Of a stretch of 64,000 nt of DNA, positions 25,628-34,119 are shown one piece after another (position 1 is the first letter of the stretch; every line of letters begins with the position of its first letter). A model generated the notes under the pieces. It ran no database searches and was not told the origin of the DNA. It worked only from the letters and a program-made list of their open reading frames with translations. The stretch spans positions 2,176,001-2,240,000 of the forward strand of contig NZ_CP122960.1 of the NCBI RefSeq assembly GCF_029854195.1, given 5' to 3'. Made by a program: the position numbers and the translations under genes. This DNA is from Amylibacter sp. IMCC11727 (GTDB taxonomy: Bacteria > Pseudomonadota > Alphaproteobacteria > Rhodobacterales > Rhodobacteraceae).

Positions 25628-26860
25628 TCATTGCGCGGCTTCGGCTGTATCCGCCCCCACTAAATCCCCACATATCTGGGACGCACCATCCATTTTCACA
25701 GGAATCGCAAAGGCGAATTGGCGGGCCACGGCCCCTTGCCGCGTGACAATCAATGTCCCGCCTTGCATCTCTGTCAGGGCCATTGCCAAACGCACGTTGC
25801 GATCCGCTTCTGCCGCTGGCTGTGGACTTGGCACACTCATGGCATCTTTCCCCGCAGTTTTATCGTGCAGCGCGGACTCAAAATCACGATCACTCACGTA
25901 AATCGACACCAGCCCCATATCATCCGTGCGTTGTTTATAGGTGATCTTCACGTCCACATAACGATCCTCCCCCTGATCCAACGCGGATTGCACCACCAGC
26001 GTCACCGCTCGGCGCAACAACGCCACTTTGCCAACCACCACAGGCATTTCACGGGCCAGTCGCAGCCGCAATCGCCCCCCACAGGCCACCGTGAAATCGG
26101 CAATCAGATTGCGAAGGGTGCAAAGCACATCAAAAGGCGCGTCTTTCACTTGGGACGGATTGAAATCCCGCTTTGATTCTTCGAGCATATCATCGGCCAC
26201 CCGTTCCAAATCTTCCGCCGAACTCAGGATCACCTCTGCCGCACTGCGCTGTTCATCCGTTAAATCTGTACCCGTCAACACTTCGGCCATGCCCAAAATA
26301 CCGTTTAAGGGTGTGCGCAATTCACGGCTTAACTCCTCTAACAACTTGGATTTTTCTTCGCCTGCAATTTGCGCAACAATGCTTGCCGCTTTCGCCTCTG
26401 CCTGTTGCAGCTTTAATTCCGTGATATCCGTCAGGGTCAGCGTCATGCCCCCGATGGAATTGGGAATGCGATCAGATCGGATGGTGCGCCCATCCCCTGC
26501 CCGCCGTTCAATCTGCATGACTTTTCGTTCCTGAAAATTGGCAATCAAATCGTCGAAAAACCGTTCTGCGGCCTCTCCTTCGCCAAAATCACCGCGATCC
26601 ATTTGGAATTTAAAGAAATCCATCCACGGTTTTCCAGGTGCCATGACGGATTTGGGCGTGCCGTTCAATTCATAGGCCCGATCGTTGCAAAATTCGATTA
26701 ATTGAGGCCCCAGCACGATGATCCCCTGCCGCCCCGTCAGCACCAACTCTTCGATCAGAATTTTGGGATCAGGGGCGCTGCGTTCGCGTTCAAACAGACG
26801 CGCAAACCCAAACCTGCGCCCCTGCGTCAATGTCCCGATCATACTGCGATCTGTGATCAT
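25628..26860 (-). CDS. PAS domain protein with degenerate histidine kinase core (pseudokinase)
   Basis: A 410-residue protein. A PAS-like sensor region (about 36-150, ending LTLTDITELKLQQAEAKA) is followed by a HisKA-like dimerisation helix with LLEELSRELRTPLNGILGM. The histidine that is normally phosphorylated (SHELRTPLN) is Arg179 here. The C-terminal ATPase is also eroded: the N-box asparagine is lost (VVQSALDQG), the DTGIGI box reads DRDFES, and the GTGLGL box reads DRNVRL, while the final EMQGGTLIVTR survives. It probably cannot phosphorylate itself and may act as a dimeric sensor or scaffold. It sits between the amidase and PBP1A genes on the same strand. Confidence 0.75.
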   Translation of the reverse strand: MITDRSMIGTLTQGRRFGFARLFERERSAPDPKILIEELVLTGRQGIIVLGPQLIEFCNDRAYELNGTPKSVMAPGKPWMDFFKFQMDRGDFGEGEAAERFFDDLIANFQERKVMQIERRAGDGRTIRSDRIPNSIGGMTLTLTDITELKLQQAEAKAASIVAQIAGEEKSKLLEELSRELRTPLNGILGMAEVLTGTDLTDEQRSAAEVILSSAEDLERVADDMLEESKRDFNPSQVKDAPFDVLCTLRNLIADFTVACGGRLRLRLAREMPVVVGKVALLRRAVTLVVQSALDQGEDRYVDVKITYKQRTDDMGLVSIYVSDRDFESALHDKTAGKDAMSVPSPQPAAEADRNVRLAMALTEMQGGTLIVTRQGAVARQFAFAIPVKMDGASQICGDLVGADTAEAAQ

Positions 26861-26954
26861 ATGGTCCCGCTGTACCTGCCAAATAAGTCCGTGCTATCAG
26901 ACTAATCCGCCAAGCCTTAAGAAACCCATAAGACCGCTTAAACGAAAGATCACC

Positions 26955-28193
26955 CTATTGGCGCAGCAATCGCCCTTGCGCCGCATCTTCAACCGTCCAA
27001 TTGTCCAGTGCATCAATCACACCCAGAACAACCTTGTCCCGCCAGCTTTGCGTCAACAGATTGTTCAGGTCAGACTTGTTCGACATAAAACCAAGCTCAA
27101 TCAAAACAGACGGAATGTCAGGCGCTTTCAGCACCGTGAACCCTGCTCCCAAATGGGGCCGTTTGCGAATGCGGCCCACCGATTGCGCAATGCCGTTCAC
27201 CATAAACTCCGCTAGCATTTCGCTGCGCGCATCGGTTTCCAAACGGGCCATATCCATCAAAACACCCGCGATTTGATCGTCTTGCTCTTTCAAATCCACA
27301 CCCGCCAACAAATCGCTGCGATCATGCCCTGCCGCCAGTTCCGCTGCCATTTCGGATGAGGCCTCGTCTGACAATGTGTAAACCTTGGTTCCTGTGGCAT
27401 TCCCTTCGCTCAACGCATCCGCGTGGATCGACAAAAACACATCGGCTCCCCGCTCGCGCGCCACCGAAATACGATCTGGTAGGGACAGGAACACATCATC
27501 ACGGCGGGTCAGTTCCGCGCGATACCGCCCTGTGCGGATCAACGCTTCTTCCAACTCCAACGCGAACTGCATGACCAAATCTTTTTCAAGATATCCATCG
27601 CGAGTCGCCCCTCCATCAACGCCTCCGTGTCCTGGATCAATGACAACCACCACAGGGCGGTTCCCCAATTGACGCTCTTTGGCTTTGCCTGTTTCTGCCG
27701 CCTTTGGCAGAGCCCAACCGTCCTCTTCCCGCTGTGTGCTGAATTTGGCAAAATCCTCTTGGCTTGCCGCAATCATTGTAATGTCCAATGTCGCCGTGCC
27801 ACGGGTTTCATCCACACGCATTTCGGTTTGCTCTGGCACCACCAGCCGATCCAAATCCATAACCAACCGCGACCAACCTGGGCGGAAAATCCCAAACCGT
27901 AAATCTTTGACGCCGACGCTTTGGTTCACCGCAGCTTTGTCAAATCCCGTCCAGTCAATTTCCTTAAAATCGAGTATCACCCGAGGCGGATCATTCAGCG
28001 TAAACACCCGAAACGGCACGGGTTGCGACAAAGCAAAGCTAAATGATATCGTGTCATTGCGGCCATCTTCAATCTTAGACGCCGCCGTATCCACCCGCGC
28101 CAACGCCTGCAAATCCTGCGCCTTGGTCGTGCCAGACACGCCCAGCATGCTCACAACCACAGCCACCAGCCAAATCGCCCGTCGAACCATCAT
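26955..28193 (-). CDS. N-acetylmuramoyl-L-alanine amidase (AmiC type, AMIN + Amidase_3)
   Basis: Cleaves the amide bond between MurNAc and the stem peptide during cell separation. From the preferred start it has a signal peptide (to about residue 25), an AMIN domain (DTISFSFALSQPVPFRVFTL ... WSRLVMDLDRL) that targets the septum, and a zinc Amidase_3 domain: VIDPGHGGVDGGATRDGYLE, LSIHADALSEG and catalytic LIELGFMSNKSDL. GGAG precedes the ATG at 28193; an ATG at 28238 has its AGG too close. The operon direction leads toward mrcA. Confidence 0.92.
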   Translation of the reverse strand: MMVRRAIWLVAVVVSMLGVSGTTKAQDLQALARVDTAASKIEDGRNDTISFSFALSQPVPFRVFTLNDPPRVILDFKEIDWTGFDKAAVNQSVGVKDLRFGIFRPGWSRLVMDLDRLVVPEQTEMRVDETRGTATLDITMIAASQEDFAKFSTQREEDGWALPKAAETGKAKERQLGNRPVVVVIDPGHGGVDGGATRDGYLEKDLVMQFALELEEALIRTGRYRAELTRRDDVFLSLPDRISVARERGADVFLSIHADALSEGNATGTKVYTLSDEASSEMAAELAAGHDRSDLLAGVDLKEQDDQIAGVLMDMARLETDARSEMLAEFMVNGIAQSVGRIRKRPHLGAGFTVLKAPDIPSVLIELGFMSNKSDLNNLLTQSWRDKVVLGVIDALDNWTVEDAAQGRLLRQ

Positions 28194-28667
28194 TCTGCTC
28201 AGTCTCCAAGAGATCGTTTTTTTCGTTGCGTTTACCATACCTCAACCAAAAACTGATTGTAATTCCCCAATAACGTCCATAAGACTATTTTGTAACGGAC
28301 AGGCAACCAGCCGCCGTTTTGACAGTTTCGCCAGCGGATCGCGGTGATGTTCAGGGCAGCACAAAGCGCCCGCACCCAGAACCCGATCCTTTGGCAGGGC
28401 CACATGGCCACCCGAATTGCGCGTGTTGCGCTTTGTAACATGCGCCAGAGCTTGGCATCCGACCATAAGGATGCTGGAGATAACCGCGATGAAGCGCGTT
28501 GAAACGATTGAAAATACGCACGGAACAGGCTTAACACCTGCGCCGTTTTTGTGTGTTCCAACCGCAAACGCCTCTCACATCGCCTCAAAATATCACGCAA
28601 ACTCTACACTCAATCCTCCCTTAAACAGGGGGCCTGATTGTGCGGATGTGCGTGCGAAAGATAAAAA
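28194..28667 (+). other. Divergent promoter region and long leader of RNase E
   Basis: No gene is visible on either strand. The region separates the divergent amidase and rne genes. A small stem GCGTGTT (28421-28427) / AACATGC (28437-28443, one G-T pair) is seen. A long structured 5' leader that RNase E itself cleaves is known for rne in Escherichia coli; the size here would fit such a leader, but this is inference. Confidence 0.4.
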
Positions 28668-31367
28668 ATGGCTAAAAAGATGCTTATCGACGCCACCCAC
28701 GCGGAAGAAACCCGCGTTGTTGTGGTTGATGGAAACAAAGTAGAAGAATTCGACTTTGAATCAGAAAACAAACGCCAGCTGGCTGGCAACATATACCTTG
28801 CAAAAGTAACCCGCGTTGAACCGTCCTTACAGGCGGCTTTCGTGGATTATGGTGGAAACCGCCACGGTTTCCTCGCCTTTTCGGAAATTCACCCCGACTA
28901 TTACCAAATCCCTGTGGCAGACCGTGAAAAGCTGCTGGCAGAAGAGGCCGAATACGCCAAAGCCATGGCCGAAGAGGACGAGCGGCGCGAAAAATCCCGC
29001 AAGTCCCGTCGCCCACGGCGCAAGAAATCCGAAGCTGCGGCAAACACGGACGAAGTTATCACATCCGATGTGATCGACATGGACGCAGACGGAGACGACA
29101 GTGGCCTCGTCGACGTGCCAGAAGCAGACGTAATCGAAACCCCAGCCGAGGCAGACGCCCCGGTTGAAGGGACCGAAGACGCCCCTAACCCCGAAGCAGA
29201 AGCCGTTGAAGCCGAAACCACAGAAGAAACCCCTGCCGAAGAAGAAACAACGTCTGACGAAGACACTCCATCCGAAGACACCCCTTCCGAAGACGACGAG
29301 GCCACAAAAGCCGCCAAAGAAACCGTCGCCGAAGAAGACGCAAAAGACGAAGACGACAGCGACGAACACGCCCGTGCAGAATTCCGCCCGCGCAAACCGC
29401 GCCCACGCCGCTACAAAATTCAAGAAGTCGTCAAAGTCCGCCAAATCCTTTTGGTTCAGGTCGTTAAAGAAGAGCGCGGCAACAAAGGTGCGGCCCTCAC
29501 AACATACCTCTCTCTCGCTGGGCGGTACTGCGTTCTGATGCCAAACACTGCACGTGGTGGCGGCATTTCTCGCAAAATCACCAACGCCCCAGACCGCAAA
29601 AAACTCAAGGAAATCGCGAATGAGATCGAAGTGCCAGAAGGCGCAGGTCTCATCATCCGCACAGCGGGTGCGAAACGCACCAAAACCGAAATCAAACGCG
29701 ATTATGAATACCTTCTGCGTCAGTGGGAACAGGTCCGCGACCTGACGCTGAAATCCATCGCCCCTGCGGCGATCTACGAAGAAGGCGACCTGATCAAACG
29801 CTCCATCCGCGATTTGTACAACCGCGAAATCGACGAAATCCTCGTCGAAGGCGAAGCAGGTTTCAAAACCGCCAAAGACTACATGACCATGCTGATGCCA
29901 ACCCGTGTGGACCGCGTTAAGCATTACCGCGACACACTGCCGTTGTTCTCGCGCTTTCAGGTGGAAACCTACCTTGATGGCATGTTCAACCCAACGGTTC
30001 AGCTGAAATCAGGCGGCTATATCGTCATCGGCATCACCGAAGCCTTGGTCGCCATCGACGTAAACTCTGGCAAAGCCACCAAAGAAGGCTCAATCGAAGA
30101 CACCGCCCTACGCACCAACCTAGAGGCCGCCGAAGAAGTGGCGCGCCAATTGAAACTGCGCGACCTTGCGGGCTTGATTGTGATCGACTTCATCGACATG
30201 GAAGAGCGTCGCAACAATTCTGCCGTTGAAAAACGCATGAAGGACAAGTTGAAAAACGACCGCGCGCGCATCCAAGTGGGCCGTATTTCTGGCTTTGGCC
30301 TGATGGAAATGTCCCGTCAGCGCCTGCGCCCTGGTATGCTTGAGGCAACGACACAACCTTGTGCGGCCTGTCACGGCACGGGCCTTGTGCGCTCAAACGA
30401 CAACATTGCCCTTTTGATCCTGCGCGAGCTGGAAGAAGAAGGCACGCGCAAACGCTCGCGCGAGGTGCTTGTCACCTGCCCTGTGGACATCGCCAACTAC
30501 CTGCTGAACGAAAAACGTGAGCATATCACCATGCTCGAAGCCCGTTACGGCATGGCCATCCGCATTGAATCTGATCCTCATATGATCTCCCCAGATCACA
30601 AGATGGAGAAATTCAAATCCTCCACACGCCGCATTCCAAAGGCCCCAGCGCAAGCCGCAGTGACCATCGACAGCGTAGAGCCGTTCGAAATGGAAGAAGA
30701 GGCAGAAACGCCAAATCCAGAAGCGGAAAACACCGACGAACAGCCCAAGAAAAAGCGCCGTCGTCGTCGTCGCCGCGGTGGCAAGGATCGCAATGAGTCG
30801 CAAGCGGCAGATGCGCAAAACGCAGATACCGCTGACGGTGAAGCGACCTCAACCGAAGGCGAGGCCACTCCAGCAGAGGCAACAGAAGCTGACGCCAAAG
30901 GCGAAGCCGCTCCAGCGGCCCCTCCCGTTCCTGAAGAAGCCACCGAAGAAGCGCCGAAAAAATCGCGCACAACGCGCCGACGCGCTCCTGCAAAGAAAAA
31001 GGAAGAGGCTGCACCCGTTGAGGCCGAAGCCGACGCTTCTACAGAAGAGGCAACCCCAAAAGAGGCCGAAGCCGCCCCTGAGGAAAAGCCAGCCAAACCG
31101 GCCCGCAAACCGCGCACACGCAAACCTTCAGCCAAGAAACTGGCAGAAGAAGCCGCCGCCGCAGAGGCCGCTGCCGCTGAAGCAGCAACACCAGCTGAAG
31201 ACGCAAAACCAGAGGTCGTTGAAATCCCGATTGAAACCGCCCCTGAACCAACGCCAGAGCCTGCGCCGGAACCAGTTGCAGAAGCAGCCCCAGAGCCAGA
31301 AGCCCCCCCAGCAAAGCCAAAGCCTAAACGCTCTGGCTGGTGGTCCCGCGCCACGGGCAAAGGGTAA
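28668..31367 (+). CDS. rne: Ribonuclease E
   Basis: The main endoribonuclease for mRNA decay and rRNA/tRNA processing. The 899-residue protein has an S1 domain split by a long acidic insert (about residues 105-240, rich in Glu/Asp/Ala/Thr), then the catalytic core with AIDVNSGKATKEG (Asp near 463) and VIDFIDMEERRN (Asp near 506), and the zinc-link QPCAACHGTG (near 563). The C-terminal half is a low-complexity Glu/Ala/Pro and Arg/Lys-rich tail with arginine-rich patches (KKKRRRRRRRGGKDR and later KKSRTTRRRAPAKKK) for RNA or degradosome contacts. A UUCG-loop terminator follows. Confidence 0.96.
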   Translation: MAKKMLIDATHAEETRVVVVDGNKVEEFDFESENKRQLAGNIYLAKVTRVEPSLQAAFVDYGGNRHGFLAFSEIHPDYYQIPVADREKLLAEEAEYAKAMAEEDERREKSRKSRRPRRKKSEAAANTDEVITSDVIDMDADGDDSGLVDVPEADVIETPAEADAPVEGTEDAPNPEAEAVEAETTEETPAEEETTSDEDTPSEDTPSEDDEATKAAKETVAEEDAKDEDDSDEHARAEFRPRKPRPRRYKIQEVVKVRQILLVQVVKEERGNKGAALTTYLSLAGRYCVLMPNTARGGGISRKITNAPDRKKLKEIANEIEVPEGAGLIIRTAGAKRTKTEIKRDYEYLLRQWEQVRDLTLKSIAPAAIYEEGDLIKRSIRDLYNREIDEILVEGEAGFKTAKDYMTMLMPTRVDRVKHYRDTLPLFSRFQVETYLDGMFNPTVQLKSGGYIVIGITEALVAIDVNSGKATKEGSIEDTALRTNLEAAEEVARQLKLRDLAGLIVIDFIDMEERRNNSAVEKRMKDKLKNDRARIQVGRISGFGLMEMSRQRLRPGMLEATTQPCAACHGTGLVRSNDNIALLILRELEEEGTRKRSREVLVTCPVDIANYLLNEKREHITMLEARYGMAIRIESDPHMISPDHKMEKFKSSTRRIPKAPAQAAVTIDSVEPFEMEEEAETPNPEAENTDEQPKKKRRRRRRRGGKDRNESQAADAQNADTADGEATSTEGEATPAEATEADAKGEAAPAAPPVPEEATEEAPKKSRTTRRRAPAKKKEEAAPVEAEADASTEEATPKEAEAAPEEKPAKPARKPRTRKPSAKKLAEEAAAAEAAAAEAATPAEDAKPEVVEIPIETAPEPTPEPAPEPVAEAAPEPEAPPAKPKPKRSGWWSRATGKG

Positions 31368-31372
31368 CAATC

Positions 31373-31401
31373 AAAGGGCTGTCTTCGGACGGCCCTTTTT
31401 T
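31373..31401 (+). terminator. Strong terminator after rne
   Basis: GGGCTGTC-TTCG-GACGGCCC hairpin with a stable TTCG tetraloop and a TTTTTT tail, starting 6 bases after the rne stop. Confidence 0.92.
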
Positions 31402-31426
31402 CATCTGGGATAGGTGATGTTCAGGG

Positions 31427-31882
31427 TAAGATCACAGAATACTTTTTCCAGCGAATGTCAGGTCTTGAACCTTCCAATCCTCACTGGAAAAAGCTTCTGG
31501 ATGCTCCGATCCATGATCGGAATGGGACAGCCGCAGGCAGCGAACAATGCAAGCGGTTTTCTCAAGGTGTAAGGCTTCAATGAAATTCACTCCCCGCGAA
31601 TGCCTCCTAACAAACGCATAAAGTGAGCTGAGCTCTCCCTAAAAACGCGAAAAGTGAGCCGAGACTGCCCTGCAAGTTTCACCAAACAACGGTGGATTGA
31701 ACAGGGCGTTTACTCGTTACTCACTTTACGCGTTCCTTGGGTATGACGCTGGTTTTGGGCAGAAATAAGTGTGAACTGTGAAAAGTTGACGGTTATTTTC
31801 GCCCCAAAAAGCGGCGACACAGGAGTCCCATGCCACAGCTTCGCTGTTGCGGCCTATGCCCCTATCCTCTACTCCTTTGCCC
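31427..31882. other. Gene-free region with several repeats, downstream of rne
   Basis: About 450 bases with no convincing gene. It holds a perfect 10-bp inverted repeat CTTTTTCCAG (31442-31451) / CTGGAAAAAG (31484-31493), a CCGATC-CAT-GATCGG dyad just after it, and the AACGCRTAAAGTGAG repeat group described separately. Such clutter is unlike the tight spacing elsewhere and may be the trace of a decayed element. Confidence 0.5.
31613..31734. repeat. 122-bp element bounded by 15-bp inverted repeats
   Basis: Left end AACGCATAAAGTGAG (31613-31627) and right end CTCACTTTACGCGTT (31720-31734) are inverted copies (14 of 15). A further direct copy, AACGCGAAAAGTGAG, starts at 31644, and the 28-bp units at 31613-31640 and 31644-31671 share 21 of 28 bases. 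No target-site duplication is obvious. It could be a miniature transposon remnant or a cluster of binding sites. Confidence 0.5.
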
Positions 31883-32230
31883 ATGCTGCGTGCCGTACTT
31901 CTTCTCCCTGCCCTCTTATTGGCCAGTCCCTCTTGGGCCACGAATTTGCAATGCTCTGGCACGCTGCCAAACTGGCAGGCAAATCTCGACGGGACCGCGG
32001 CCACCTTTACCTTGCGCGACCGCACGGGGGATTACGAAGTCAAACTCACGACCCCTGCGAAAAACGATCCTGACACAACCGCCTATACCCTGATTGGCGC
32101 TACGGACACGGCGATCTTGATCGTACATCCGGGCCGTTGTAACACCGCCGATCACATCGCCCATGTCCTAACCCAAGAACGCTCTGAGGCGATTTTGCTC
32201 ACAGGCTGTTGCAGATTGCCACTCGAATGA
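31883..32230 (+). CDS. Hypothetical secreted protein with C-terminal GCCR motif
   Basis: A small exported protein: signal peptide MLRAVLLLPALLLASPSWA, then about 96 mature residues. CSGTLPNWQANLDGTAATF and the closing TGCC-R resemble the COG3650 group of small envelope proteins, but I am not sure. Its TGA overlaps the ATG of the following EamA transporter (ATGA), which supports it being real and translationally coupled. The start is uncertain: the frame opens at a TTG 36 bases upstream and no good ribosome site precedes any candidate. Confidence 0.55.
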   Translation: MLRAVLLLPALLLASPSWATNLQCSGTLPNWQANLDGTAATFTLRDRTGDYEVKLTTPAKNDPDTTAYTLIGATDTAILIVHPGRCNTADHIAHVLTQERSEAILLTGCCRLPLE

Positions 32231-33120
32231 ACGACCCCCAATCCCAACCCATCAAAGCCGCCATTTTCATGATCGGCGCCATGGTGTCCTTTACGGCAAT
32301 GGCTGTATCAGGGCGCGAGCTTGCGGGCACGCTCGACACCTTTGAAATCATGATGTACCGCTCGGCCATTGGCTTGGTCATTGTCCTCAGCATTGCCACC
32401 ATAACCGGCACGCGATCTGATATACGGCCCAACCGCCTTGGTCTGCACGCCTTGCGCAACCTGTTCCATTTTATTGGGCAAAATCTGTGGTTTTACGCGC
32501 TCATCTACATTCCACTGTCCCAACTCTTCGCTTTTGAATTCACCTACCCGCTGTGGGTCGCCATCCTTGCCCCATTCCTGCTTGGCGAGGTCATGTCGCG
32601 CACCCGCATCTTTGCCTTTGTGTTGGGCTTTATCGGCATCCTTATCGTGGCCCGCCCCGAAAGTTCCGCCATAACATTCGCCACCATTGCCGCTGCCAGC
32701 TGCGCCATCATGTTCGCGCTGACCACCATTTGCACCAAACACTTGGGCAAAACCGAACCCACCATGTCGATCCTGTTCTGGCTTACGGTGATCCAAGGCA
32801 TCTTTGGCATTGCCTGTGCTGGCTATGACGGCGATATCGCCTTTCCGCCGGTTCACATGATGCACTGGGTCGCGATTGTCGGCGTTGGCGGCTTGCTCGC
32901 CCACTTTTGCATCACCACAGCGCTCAAACTCGCACCCGCCAGCATCGTGGCTCCGCTTGAATTCCTGCGCCTGCCTCTGATCGCGGTTGTCGGATTTATC
33001 CTGTACGATGAACCCCTGCTCGCCTCTGTCTTCATCGGCGCGATCATCGTCTTTGGCGCAAACTTCCTCAACATCCGCGAAGAAACCCGTGCAAACAAAC
33101 GCCGCGCCACACACAGCTAA
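32227..33120 (+). CDS. DMT superfamily transporter (EamA)
   Basis: A ten-helix inner-membrane permease of 297 residues made of two EamA repeats. Typical pieces are FEIMMYRSAIGLVIVLS near the first repeat, IPLSQLFAFEFTYPLWVAIL, and in the second repeat LKLAPASIVAPLEFLRLPLIAVVGFILYDEP. These carriers usually export or import metabolites such as amino acids or their precursors; the substrate is unknown. The start codon overlaps the stop of the small secreted protein gene. An in-frame start 18 bases earlier is less likely. Confidence 0.88.
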   Translation: MNDPQSQPIKAAIFMIGAMVSFTAMAVSGRELAGTLDTFEIMMYRSAIGLVIVLSIATITGTRSDIRPNRLGLHALRNLFHFIGQNLWFYALIYIPLSQLFAFEFTYPLWVAILAPFLLGEVMSRTRIFAFVLGFIGILIVARPESSAITFATIAAASCAIMFALTTICTKHLGKTEPTMSILFWLTVIQGIFGIACAGYDGDIAFPPVHMMHWVAIVGVGGLLAHFCITTALKLAPASIVAPLEFLRLPLIAVVGFILYDEPLLASVFIGAIIVFGANFLNIREETRANKRRATHS

Positions 33121-33239
33121 CCGTTTCTTTGTTCTTAAATACTCAATAGCAACACCGCCGCACGCACAGCGCCCCTAAACTAGACGCCCCTGCTTAATCG
33201 CGCTAACTAACACACACGATCAACAACAGGCCCCGCCCC

Positions 33240-34091
33240 ATGCTCTATAATTCCGCATCAGATTGGACAAACGCTGCGCAAAAACGCGTAATGCTCTTTG
33301 GCATGTCAGGGCTTGGCAAAACTTATGTGTCCAACATTCTGCGCGCTTCTGGCTGGTTTCACTACTCTGTCGATTACCGCATTGGCACGCGCTACATGGG
33401 CGAACATATCGTCGATAACTTCAAACTCGAAGCGATGAAAAACCCGTTTCTGGCCGATCTTCTGTTGAACGATGGCATTTACATCGGTTCAAATATCACG
33501 TTTGAAAACCTCGCGCCTCTGTCCACATACCTCGGCAAACCTGGCAATCCCGCAAAAGGCGGCATCCCGTTTCCTGAATACACCCGCCGTCAGGCATTGC
33601 ACGCCCACGCCGAAACCAATTCCATGCTCGACACCGTGCATTTCATTGATCGCGCGAAACGGCTTTATGGCTATGACAACTTCATCTGCGACACCTCGGG
33701 ATCCATGGTCGAAGTGATCAACGCCGACAGCCCCGCTGATCCTGTCATGAGCCAACTGTGCGAACACGTTCTGCCCGTCTGGATCGAAGGATCAGACGCC
33801 CATGTGGAAGAGCTGGTCAGTCGCTTCGCCAAGGCGCCCAAACCCATGTACTACCAGCCAGAGTTCCTCGAAGGACTGTGGTCAGAATACCTGTCAAACA
33901 ACGCCCTCACGGAACCCGACGTGGATCCAGATGACTTTATTCTGTGGGGCTATCGAATGCTCTTGGACCATCGCCTCCCCCGCTACCGCAAAATTGCGCA
34001 GCGATGGGGTGTCACGGTTCAGGCTGACGATATGGCGAAGGTCCAAACTCACGATGATTTCAACACACTCATCGCCCGCTCTCTTGCCTGA
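33240..34091 (+). CDS. P-loop ATPase of unknown role
   Basis: A 283-residue soluble protein with a Walker A motif near the N-terminus (VMLFGMSGLGKTYVSNILR, about 17-35), which suggests a kinase or ATPase. The rest carries VDYRIGTRYMGEHIVDN, DNFICDTSGSMVEVIN and PMYYQPEFLEGLWSEYL, which I cannot place in a named family. It lies 28 bases upstream of metA, with the hydrolase gene after that, in what looks like a three-gene operon. A link to methionine biosynthesis or its regulation is possible only by position. Confidence 0.75.
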   Translation: MLYNSASDWTNAAQKRVMLFGMSGLGKTYVSNILRASGWFHYSVDYRIGTRYMGEHIVDNFKLEAMKNPFLADLLLNDGIYIGSNITFENLAPLSTYLGKPGNPAKGGIPFPEYTRRQALHAHAETNSMLDTVHFIDRAKRLYGYDNFICDTSGSMVEVINADSPADPVMSQLCEHVLPVWIEGSDAHVEELVSRFAKAPKPMYYQPEFLEGLWSEYLSNNALTEPDVDPDDFILWGYRMLLDHRLPRYRKIAQRWGVTVQADDMAKVQTHDDFNTLIARSLA

Positions 34092-34119
34092 TCGAACCGA
34101 TCAACATACGTGACCCATC

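Noticed and set aside
28343..31426. A 14-base direct repeat (GGTGATGTTCAGGG) on both sides of rne, at 28343-28356 and 31413-31426
   Set aside because: In 64 kb several exact 14-base repeats are expected by chance, and neither copy has other features of an insertion boundary.
31830..32093. An 87-codon frame starting at ATG 31830 behind AGGAG
   Set aside because: Its sequence is low-complexity Cys/Pro/Leu without family features, and it overlaps a frame with a clean signal peptide that is coupled to the EamA gene.
34092..34119. SAM riboswitch directly upstream of metA
   Set aside because: The gap is only 28 bases and the 120 bases before the operon's first gene show no recognisable SAM-II type pairing.
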